DNA of 13,783 bases from Microcaldota archaeon (lineage in GTDB: Archaea; Micrarchaeota; Micrarchaeia; Micrarchaeales; CABMGC01): positions 1 to 13,783 of the forward strand of contig JAJZKH010000009.1 in the NCBI GenBank assembly GCA_021850955.1, read 5' to 3'. Every line of letters begins with the position of its first letter. Within the stretch, counting starts at the first letter, position 1. The position numbers and the translations under genes are program-made. Positions 1 to 5,060 of this stretch are shown here, piece by piece. The notes below the pieces were generated by a model that did not search any database, was not told where the DNA came from, and saw nothing but the letters and a program-made list of their open reading frames with translations.

Positions 1-112
1 GCTTTCCTAAGTGATTAGCCCATTTTATTAAAAATGGTTTTGCAACTACATTTAATATCGTTGTAACAGAAGGATACTCTACTCCTCCGACTTCGTATTT
101 TTGATGAGGCAT
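1..112 (-). CDS. PD-(D/E)XK superfamily nuclease, N-terminal fragment (runs off the window)
   Basis: Only the first 37 codons are in the window; the gene continues past base 1. The visible protein begins MPHQKYEVGGVEYPSVTTIL and continues with NVVAKPFLIKWANHLG. The pattern 'short strand, YPSVTTIL, (x)KPxLixWA, G' is what I know from the N-termini of phage and archaeal-virus PD-(D/E)XK exonucleases (RecB/Cas4-like). The catalytic residues lie outside the window, so the assignment rests on this N-terminal signature alone. The ATG follows the stop of the upstream SSB-like gene by 3 bases, with GCGGTG placed 6 bases before it as SD; that SD also encodes the last residues of the upstream protein. 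The pairing with a putative ssDNA-binding protein suggests DNA end processing or recombination during element replication. Confidence 0.6.
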   Translation of the reverse strand, partial: MPHQKYEVGGVEYPSVTTILNVVAKPFLIKWANHLGK

Positions 113-115
113 TAG

Positions 116-499
116 CTACACCGCAATTATCATATAGGTCGTAGCCTTGTTTGTTCCTACCCTCTTTATTGTGACTGTGAACTTCTTTTGCTCGATAGCT
201 CGTAGCAATTCGCCACATGCAGGATTCACGCTTGAGATAGAGAATATCTTGTTCTCACCTTTCGAGTTCTTTTCTTCAATCTCAAAGTCATACATCTTTT
301 TTGCTTCAGGAGAGCTTTCAAAGGTTTTCATATAAAACCTCGTTCTGCCTGTCAGTTTTATAGTTATCTGCTCTTTGTCCTTCAGCTTTATGTATTTAGC
401 CGACTGCGCTCTGGCTTCGTCGTTTTGCTCTTGGTCTTTCTCGTATTCTTGTTTCACTATGTCATTTGACATCCAATCTAGGTTTTTTTGTTCTTCCAT
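116..499 (-). CDS. Putative single-stranded DNA-binding (OB-fold-like) protein, 127 aa
   Basis: The protein has a charged N-terminus (residues 1-40, rich in Glu/Lys/Gln), then a run of likely beta strands: ITIKLTGRTRFYMKTF, KMYDFEIEEKN, NKIFSISSV, and FTVTIKRVGTNKATTYMIIAV at the C-terminus. A helix (residues about 93-104, CGELLRAIEQKK) lies before the final strands. This strand order, with a closing 'KRxGxxxxTxYxI' strand, resembles small OB-fold SSB-like proteins of phages and archaeal elements, but no diagnostic motif proves it. The start ATG has a weak SD (CGTGAT). The nuclease start follows its stop by 3 bases, so the two are probably co-translated. The function is inferred from fold impression and neighbourhood. 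Confidence 0.55.
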   Translation of the reverse strand: MEEQKNLDWMSNDIVKQEYEKDQEQNDEARAQSAKYIKLKDKEQITIKLTGRTRFYMKTFESSPEAKKMYDFEIEEKNSKGENKIFSISSVNPACGELLRAIEQKKFTVTIKRVGTNKATTYMIIAV

Positions 500-516
500 T
501 TTATCACGGATTAGTA

Positions 517-672
517 TTATGCGAATCCCTTTCGCTTTAAGTTGTCGATAACAAAGTAGATATTGTTATCGTCGAGTTTTGTTAAGTGTCCTGTTATCTC
601 GTACTCTTTTATCAAAATTTCTATGTTTTTCACAGCTTCCAAAATATTTTTTTCTTCTAGTTTTATGTGCAT
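517..672 (-). CDS. Hypothetical 51-aa protein
   Basis: A small open frame begins MHIKLEEKNILEAVKNIEIL and ends DNLKRKGFA before TAA. The ATG has the SD GAGATGAG three bases upstream, the same GATGAG-AAT-ATG arrangement that precedes several other genes here. The gene lies 9 bases after the ribbon-helix-helix gene and 17 bases before the SSB-like gene, filling what would otherwise be an empty gap in a tightly packed operon. The predicted fold is one long amphipathic helix (residues 5-25), a short strand pair (IYFVIDN) and a basic tail. I do not recognise a family. A winged-helix remnant is possible because of the helix-strand-strand order, but that is speculative. Confidence 0.6.
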   Translation of the reverse strand: MHIKLEEKNILEAVKNIEILIKEYEITGHLTKLDDNNIYFVIDNLKRKGFA

Positions 673-681
673 ATTCTCATC

Positions 682-831
682 TCAATTAGCATCTCTATTA
701 CTCAAGTATTCTTCCGCAAGTCGCTGAATTGCTGAATCGAAGCTTTCTCGTGGTATGATCTTTACTTTTACTAGTAATGCGTGTGTCTTTTCCGAAATGT
801 TTATTATTTTTCTATTTTTTGCTTTGTACAT
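682..831 (-). CDS. Ribbon-helix-helix-like DNA-binding protein, 49 aa
   Basis: The protein begins MYKAKNRKIINISEKTHALL and continues with VKVKIIPRESFDSAIQRLAEEYLSN. It fits the ribbon-helix-helix plan: a basic N-terminal strand (KIINIS), helix A (EKTHALLVKVK), a turn with 'RESFDSAI', then helix B (SAIQRLAEEYL). In VapB/CopG-type antitoxins and regulators the 'xESxxxAIxxLxxxY' segment is typical. No toxin gene sits beside it, so a regulator of the element is more likely than an antitoxin. It is the first gene after a clear archaeal promoter (871-887), with AAGGGA as SD. Three AGGATTA boxes (906-957) lie just upstream of that promoter and are candidate operators, so autoregulation is plausible. 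Confidence 0.65.
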   Translation of the reverse strand: MYKAKNRKIINISEKTHALLVKVKIIPRESFDSAIQRLAEEYLSNRDAN

Positions 832-870
832 ATTAATCCCTTATCAACTGACTAATAACTACTACATAAA

Positions 871-887
871 TATATATAAACCTTTCC
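871..887 (-). promoter_or_regulatory. Archaeal promoter (BRE + TATA) of the RHH operon
   Basis: On the minus strand GGAAAGG (887-881) is followed directly by TTTATATATA (880-871). The expected transcription start about 25 bases downstream falls near 850, giving a leader of about 20 bases that contains the SD AAGGGA before the ATG at 831. Confidence 0.75.
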
Positions 888-902
888 TGTATTTTGATTG
901 TA

Positions 903-1118
903 TTATAATCCTACTTTCAGGATTAGGAGTTTTTTCGATTTTCTATTTTCAGGATTAGGAGATTTCTTGTGCTTTCCTATGTAATGATTACATTTACAGA
1001 AAATAACTTTTTCTTTTGATATTGATTTCCAATTAACCAAATATGAACAAGGTAATTGCTTTGTGTAAGTATTATCCATGTGATAGACTTTCGGATGACC
1101 GCAATTAAGACAATCCAT
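903..1118 (-). CDS. Small zinc-binding (Cys/His-rich) protein, 71 aa
   Basis: From the ATG at 1118 the protein starts MDCLNCGHPKVYHM. It has a CxxCxH cluster (C3, C6, H8), a middle cysteine (C24) and a second cluster CKCNH (C41, C43, H45), followed by a Lys-rich tail. This is the layout of a small treble-clef or zinc-ribbon protein of the sort common in archaeal viruses and phages; the exact ligand set is inferred. I prefer the 1118 start because AAGAGGT lies just upstream; in-frame ATGs at 1124 and 1142 also exist. It overlaps the helicase stop region by 14 bases, so it is co-translated with the helicase. Its last codons overlap the first AGGATTA repeat and a 7-bp hairpin at 906-925. Function unknown. 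Confidence 0.65.
   Translation of the reverse strand: MDCLNCGHPKVYHMDNTYTKQLPCSYLVNWKSISKEKVIFCKCNHYIGKHKKSPNPENRKSKKLLILKVGL
906..961. repeat. Three AGGATTA boxes (two direct, one inverted) upstream of the RHH promoter
   Basis: The 15-base sequence TTTCAGGATTAGGAG occurs at 915-929 and again at 947-961, a 32-base offset, about three helical turns. An inverted TAATCCT lies at 906-912 and forms a 7-bp hairpin with 919-925 (6-base loop). The cluster sits about 20-75 bases upstream of the BRE of the regulator gene and partly inside the 3' end of the zinc protein gene. Candidate operator; the hairpin might alternatively aid 3' end formation. Confidence 0.45.
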
Positions 1119-3219
1119 ACGCATACCTCTTCCAAACTCCATCCTTTATTTCAATTATCTGTTCTTCAGCTATAAGCTGTCGCATGACTTGATCAATAGC
1201 GTTTTGATCGTAGTCTTTGAGCATTCCATAAAGAAAATCCCATTTCTTTGCGCTATTGCTTAAAATTAAGCCTTCTGGCGCTTTTTTGAAATAAGATATG
1301 ATTAAATCTTTAAGTTGCGCCAAATCAAAAGTTTGAGGGTTTGGCAGTGGTGTGGATTGGTTCGGTGTGATGATTGTTTTGTTTGTTTGCGTTTGTGTAT
1401 CACAATTATCCAAATTATTACCAAAATTTTCTATTCTACGACGTATGTCAGGGGTTTCATCAGTAGAGCTACGAGGTATGTCTGTTATGTCAGGGATGTC
1501 TGACATTTTCCTATATTTATTAATATATTTATTACTGTATACTTCATTTAAATTAGCGATAATCCCTGACATCCCTGACGGATTGGCAGATTTTAGGTAA
1601 TTTTCTAATATATTATTAGAATTTTTATCATTTTCGGTATGTAATACATTTTTTAAAGAGTATTTATTTTCAGATTTTGTAAGACAAATACCCAAATAAA
1701 TAGTTTTTCTTTCATTATTTATTTGCGGTCTTGATTGTTGCAAATGGCTAAAAAGTTCATTAAAACTCATCCAAAATTTCTTAGTACTAACCTGGATTAA
1801 TGAGTTTTGTGCACAAAAATCTTTATATGCTTTTTCAATTTCTTGTTTTTCTGTAGCTTCCTCATTTCGTTCTTCCAAGAACGTTTCACAGAAAAGCTTT
1901 GCAGTATTACTATGTTTTTGATATTGGTTTGCAATATCCTCAACCGATTTCGCAAATGAAAAATCATTATTTATTGATAATTTTTTCAAAACTATGAAAA
2001 TTAGTATATTCAAAAGCCCTGATTTTTCTTCTTCGCTTGTTAATTCTGCTATTAATTCTTTTGAATTTCTTGGCTTTTCTATTTTATTCCCAAATTCAAT
2101 AAACAAAAATCTACGATAAAAAGCGATGCTATCTTCGCTCACGTCAGGCATCGTATTAGCCGCAAAGAAAAACTTCGCCGAATTGACAAAGCTGACCCTG
2201 CCTCCGAACTTACGCTCTGCTTCAATAGTGCTTCCTCCTGTTAGTTGTTTGAAATATCCCACATCTTTAACCGCTCGTGCTGGAAGATCGTCTGAAATAT
2301 TTGCTATTTTACCTAAAATCTGCAAAAGCGCAAATGGTTGTCCTTCCACAGCGTTGCTTAATTGCTGCATAGAGAGATGTGATATGTAATTTTCACCATA
2401 AAAATTTTCCATGCATTGAAGAAAGGTACTCTTCCCATTATTTCCTGCTCCAATCAAAGCGATAGCTTTTTGAATAGGATAATCAGCCATGAGCGGATAG
2501 GCAAAAGCCTCTAAAAGATTAATAAAATTCTCTTCAGAAGGTTTAGTTATATCAATAAGAAAACTTATAAACTTCTCAGGAACATTCGCATCTTTATTGA
2601 ACTTGACGTTTACATAACCTCTAAAATAATAATCAGGCGAATATTCTGTTAGTTTATTCTCTTCAAGGATAAGTACGCCGTTTTTCAGGTTAATATACGT
2701 TTTATCATTTATTTTTTTAATCGCATTGGTAAACAAAGAGTGATCCTTATAACTTCCAGCTTTTATCGAAAGAATTATATTATTTACTTTCTGCGTAGAA
2801 ATTCCGTTCGGCACATTTTTAAAAATAACATCACATTCTTTTTTAATAACTGCTGTTGCTTTTTCATCGCTCCACAATCCCTTAGCTTTATCATAACAAT
2901 AAAGATTTTCATCTTTATCAAAAGTTGCAGCAAACTTATAATTTCTATTAAACCAATTCACTATTACTTTTATATCGGTAGGTTTTTCAATATTGTTTTG
3001 TTTACACGTCGGACAAACATTAATAATCGATAAATCATCGAGTACATAATTAATAAATATTATATTACTACATGTTTTGCATTTTAAATTTATATTATAT
3101 TTCATCAGTAATTTATCTCTTGTTAAATCAGGAAATTTAGATATAAGAAAATCAAGAAATACTGTATCTTTCAATGCAAGTTTAATTTCTTCATAATTAA
3201 GTTCTTCCCAATTTTCCAT
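1105..3219 (-). CDS. D5/P4-type primase-helicase (SF3 helicase with C-terminal winged helix), 704 aa
   Basis: Probable replicative helicase/initiator of the element. An N-terminal zinc ribbon has CKTC (C47, C50) and CPTC (C69, C72). Residues about 95-240 match the D5_N-like region that precedes SF3 helicases. The helicase core has Walker A GAGNNGKS (257-264), Walker B IANISDD (acidic D310/D311), motif C FFAANTMPD (351-359, Asn355) and an arginine pair YRRF (R369/R370). Residues 540-630 are a low-complexity linker with D-I-P/D-I-T repeats. Residues 632-697 form a winged-helix-like domain for DNA binding. No archaeo-eukaryotic primase motif is visible, so primase activity is not claimed. The ATG at 3219 is chosen because AAGGTG lies exactly 5 bases before it and it overlaps the previous stop as TGATG; a GTG one codon upstream is less likely. 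Confidence 0.9.
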   Translation of the reverse strand: MENWEELNYEEIKLALKDTVFLDFLISKFPDLTRDKLLMKYNINLKCKTCSNIIFINYVLDDLSIINVCPTCKQNNIEKPTDIKVIVNWFNRNYKFAATFDKDENLYCYDKAKGLWSDEKATAVIKKECDVIFKNVPNGISTQKVNNIILSIKAGSYKDHSLFTNAIKKINDKTYINLKNGVLILEENKLTEYSPDYYFRGYVNVKFNKDANVPEKFISFLIDITKPSEENFINLLEAFAYPLMADYPIQKAIALIGAGNNGKSTFLQCMENFYGENYISHLSMQQLSNAVEGQPFALLQILGKIANISDDLPARAVKDVGYFKQLTGGSTIEAERKFGGRVSFVNSAKFFFAANTMPDVSEDSIAFYRRFLFIEFGNKIEKPRNSKELIAELTSEEEKSGLLNILIFIVLKKLSINNDFSFAKSVEDIANQYQKHSNTAKLFCETFLEERNEEATEKQEIEKAYKDFCAQNSLIQVSTKKFWMSFNELFSHLQQSRPQINNERKTIYLGICLTKSENKYSLKNVLHTENDKNSNNILENYLKSANPSGMSGIIANLNEVYSNKYINKYRKMSDIPDITDIPRSSTDETPDIRRRIENFGNNLDNCDTQTQTNKTIITPNQSTPLPNPQTFDLAQLKDLIISYFKKAPEGLILSNSAKKWDFLYGMLKDYDQNAIDQVMRQLIAEEQIIEIKDGVWKRYAYGLS
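1445..1579. repeat. GTCAGGG repeat cluster flanking an AT-rich tract (candidate origin within the helicase gene)
   Basis: GTCAGGG occurs at 1447-1453 and 1489-1495, and its complement CCCTGAC at 1564-1570 and 1573-1579. GTCAGGGATGTC (1489-1500) and GACATCCCTGAC (1568-1579) form a perfect 12-bp inverted repeat. The roughly 60 bases between are nearly pure A/T. The ATGTC units at 1478, 1487 and 1496 are 9 bases apart because they encode a D-I-x tripeptide repeat, so protein-level repetition is an alternative explanation. Confidence 0.4.
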
Positions 3220-3401
3220 CACTGCACCTTATTCAACTTGATAGTTTCAATACTATCAAAAGAGATAATCTCTTCTCTACCGTCATCAAATCTTATGATG
3301 AGAAATTGAGGTGTCAGTGCTTTTAAAATTCCATATTTTTGATGTCCGTCCTTTCTGAAGACGACAACATTCTTGTTTAATAAATTAGTTTCTATATCCA
3401 T
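3219..3401 (-). CDS. Small SH3/Sm-like beta-barrel protein, 60 aa
   Basis: The sequence reads as a five-strand small barrel: NVVVFRKDGHQKYGILKAL, then QFLIIRFDDGREEIISFDSI and ETIKLNKV. The 'V.V...DG....G.L........I.F.DGR...I.....I..I' pattern resembles Sm/LSm- or SH3-like modules (RNA binding or protein binding), but the fold is inferred from pattern only. It is the first gene after the promoter at 3447-3460 and overlaps the helicase ATG by one base (TGATG). Its last codons AAG GTG CAG supply the helicase SD. The start ATG has no strong SD. An 8-codon upstream reading frame (3418-3392), starting near the predicted transcript end, overlaps this start codon, which might affect translation. Confidence 0.6.
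   Translation of the reverse strand: MDIETNLLNKNVVVFRKDGHQKYGILKALTPQFLIIRFDDGREEIISFDSIETIKLNKVQ
3238..3274. promoter_or_regulatory. Two adjacent hairpins just upstream of the helicase start
   Basis: TTGATAGT (3238-3245) and ACTATCAA (3252-3259) form a perfect 8-bp stem with a 6-base loop. Directly next to it AAGAGAT (3260-3266) and ATCTCTT (3268-3274) form a second 7-bp inverted repeat around one base. Both lie in the 3' end of the small barrel gene, about 20 bases before the helicase ATG. They could be an mRNA structure affecting helicase translation, or a palindromic protein site. The stems are AT-rich. Confidence 0.3.
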
Positions 3402-3441
3402 ACTAAAACCAAATCCATTTTTGTGTTTTTACATAATTAAA

Positions 3442-4673
3442 TTAAATATTTAAATCTTTCTCTATTTGAGGTTTATCTATCTCCATCTCCCACTCTATAT
3501 TAGGGTCAAATCCCCACGCTAATCTCTTTTTAATTAGCTTTGTGTAATCTTCGCTAATCTCTATACCAATCGCGTTCCGCCTTAGCTTTCTCGCTACTTC
3601 TAATGTCGTTCCGCTACCTGCAAAAGGATCTAAGACTACACCTTCTTCAGGACAACCTGCCTTTATGCAAAAGTTTGGTAATTCACGAGGAAAAACTGCA
3701 TGGTGTCCACCATCATACGATTCGGTATTAATTGTTAATATATCTCCTGGATTACTACCTTCTATTTTTCCAGAACTATTATGCATAAACCATCTTAAAA
3801 ATTCTTTATCGTTATTTGTGAGTGTATGGTCAGTTTTTATTATTTCATTTGTTATTTTTCTTATTGTTAATAAAAATTCTTGTAATGAACCAGCACCAGA
3901 TCTAATCGTTTCGCCTCCGTTTTCTTTTTCAGATAAAATTTCTTGGTTTTCTACTTTAATTTTTCCGTTATAAGAAAGTAATTTTACTTGATTTCTTAGT
4001 TCTTTAGCTCTTTTATAAATATCATCGCAGATTTCCTTTACTTTTTGATTAGGATATTTTTTCCGCGTTCTTATCGCATCTAAATTAAAGTAATAATTTT
4101 TATTTTTTACAAAAAAGAATATATGTTCGTATTTATTGCTTAATCTATCATTAACACTGCTTGGCATTCCGTTTAATTTTCTCCATATCAAATCATTACG
4201 TAAAATCCAATCCTGTTCATCAACCATTTTTATCGCAAGTCTTTCAGGTATTTGCATTAGAGATTTTGCAGGTATGTCTTGTTTTGCAAGTATGGATTTC
4301 CTATCTGTTCCTGCAGCGAAATAATCTTTTGTAATGTCTTGAATACCATTAGGACTTTTTTGCGTCGCTCCACTTTCCTGATTGCTACCGCTATAACTAT
4401 CCCCAATATTAAAGAAAAAAGTGCCTGACGGTTTCAAAACTCTTTTAAGTTCCGCAGTTATTAATAAAAGGTGATTTATGTATTCGTGATAAGTAGGCTC
4501 GTTGCCAAGCTGACCTTCCCAACCGTCTTTCCATTCTGAATTTGGTGCTTTGTATTTACGAAGTCCATATTCCTTTCCTAAGAGGTTTATCCTCATAAGA
4601 TATAAGGAGGACTTGTAATTATACAATCTACACTATCATCAGAAATTTTAGCTAACGCCTTCATTATGTCCAT
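3442..4673 (-). CDS. Site-specific DNA methyltransferase (beta-class, TSPPY type), frameshifted near the N-terminus
   Basis: Transfers methyl groups from S-adenosylmethionine to an amino group of A or C in DNA. Catalytic motif IV (TSPPY) is near the N-terminus and the AdoMet motif (DPFAGSGTT) near the C-terminus, followed by a 'GIEISEDYTKL' strand-helix; this IV-then-I order is the beta class. Between them are 'PTYHEYI', 'LKPSGTFFFNIGDSY', 'NDLIWRK' and 'NKYEHIFFFVK', typical of the family. The reading frame is broken: the frame from ATG 4673 encodes MDIMKALAKISDDSV ... CIITSPPY and stops at TGA 4593-4595, while the rest (from about 4604 down) is in the -1 frame. One missing A would turn TATATC into TATAATC and give the usual SPPYNLxR. 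Upstream codons in frame (KKITLFN) look like the true N-terminus but have only GTA (4697) as a start. Either a decaying gene, a sequence error, or frameshifting; probably about 410-418 aa when intact. Confidence 0.8.
3447..3460 (-). promoter_or_regulatory. Archaeal promoter of the helicase operon, inside the end of the methyltransferase gene
   Basis: GAAAGA (3460-3455) followed by TTTAAATA (3454-3447) on the minus strand matches BRE+TATA. It overlaps the last codons of the methyltransferase (K-D-L-N-I-stop). The expected start near 3425 leaves a leader of about 24 bases to the ATG at 3401. Confidence 0.65.
4593..4612 (-). other. Frameshift site in the methyltransferase catalytic motif region
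   Basis: On the minus strand the bases read GTCCTCCTTATATCTTATGA. The SPPY codons are followed in frame by ATC TTA TGA (stop), while the downstream protein needs CTT ATG AGG. A single inserted A after TAT restores Y-N-L-M-R. No classic slippery heptamer is visible, so programmed frameshifting is not well supported. Confidence 0.7.
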
Positions 4674-4693
4674 ATTAAATAAAGTTATTTTTT

Positions 4694-4918
4694 TTACTTA
4701 ACCACCTTCTTGCAATTTTTCGACATTTGATGAATTTTCAATAGGTATTCTAATTGAGATTTAGTCAATCCTACAATCTCTTTTCCGCATTTTTTACATT
4801 TTATTTTTTGTATTTCCATATTTACCACGTCAAAAAGGAGAAGGATAGTTGATGCAGTTTTATCCTTCTCCGAAGGATTAGTGTTATTTTCTTTTTCCAT
4901 ATTTTTAACAATAGACAT
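4694..4918 (-). CDS. Small zinc-finger protein (C2HC-like); start uncertain (4918, 4900 or 4819)
   Basis: The convincing part is the last 41 codons from ATG 4819: MEIQKIKCKKCGKEIVG, a helix KSQLEYLLKIHQMSK, then NCKK. A CxxC pair, a His on a helix and a final Cys make a plausible C2HC zinc finger. The N-terminal extension from ATG 4918 or 4900 is Asn/Glu/Lys-rich followed by a hydrophobic stretch. Its DNA coincides with an 11-bp inverted repeat plus T-tract, and neither upstream ATG has an SD; GTGGT before 4819 is weak but present. I therefore think translation may begin at 4819 and the upstream part may be leader, but the frame is open throughout. The end AAGGTGGTTAAG is the likely SD region of the methyltransferase. 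Function unknown; DNA or RNA binding possible. Confidence 0.6.
   Translation of the reverse strand: MSIVKNMEKENNTNPSEKDKTASTILLLFDVVNMEIQKIKCKKCGKEIVGLTKSQLEYLLKIHQMSKNCKKVVK
4832..4871 (-). terminator. Terminator-like hairpin with T-tract and a competing hairpin (candidate attenuator)
   Basis: GGAGAAGGATA (4871-4861) and TATCCTTCTCC (4847-4837) form a perfect 11-bp stem with a 13-base loop, followed by TTTTT (4836-4832). ATCCTTC just upstream (4878-4872) can instead pair with GAAGGAT (4868-4862) around a GGA loop, which would exclude the long stem. The mutually exclusive pairings suggest attenuation; archaeal termination normally needs only the T-tract. Confidence 0.5.
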
Positions 4919-5015
4919 TCAATTTTAGGAATCAAACGAATAAAAGGCGATATAATGAAAACAATGATAGTTTTTTCAAAACTTTTACACGTTTACAATT
5001 TTTCCAATTGAATAT
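4915..5015 (-). promoter_or_regulatory. Structured leader closed by a long-range helix over the ATG at 4918
   Basis: ATATTCAATT (5015-5006) can pair with AATTGAATGT (4924-4915): 10 bp including one G-U. The expected transcript start is about 5021, so the helix would lie at the 5' end of the RNA and enclose about 80 bases. It includes the ATG at 4918. A small CAATT/AATTG hairpin lies inside. This 142-base stretch between genes has no other open frame that I can support. Confidence 0.35.
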
Positions 5016-5042
5016 CTATCACTATCTCTAACACTATATATA

Positions 5043-5057
5043 TTTATATACCTTTCG
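5043..5057 (-). promoter_or_regulatory. Archaeal promoter upstream of the zinc-finger/methyltransferase unit
   Basis: CGAAAGG (5057-5051) followed by TATATAAA (5050-5043) is the clearest BRE+TATA pair in the window. It lies 3 bases beyond the stop of the TPR-AAA gene. The expected start is near 5021. Confidence 0.75.
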
Positions 5058-5060
5058 TTT

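Noticed and set aside
906..925. Intrinsic terminator after the zinc protein gene
   Set aside because: The 7-bp hairpin is not followed by a T-tract on the minus strand (TAATACAATC follows), so operator boxes are a better reading.
4593..4612. Programmed ribosomal frameshifting in the methyltransferase
   Set aside because: No slippery heptamer or obvious downstream stem is seen; loss of one base explains the sequence more simply.
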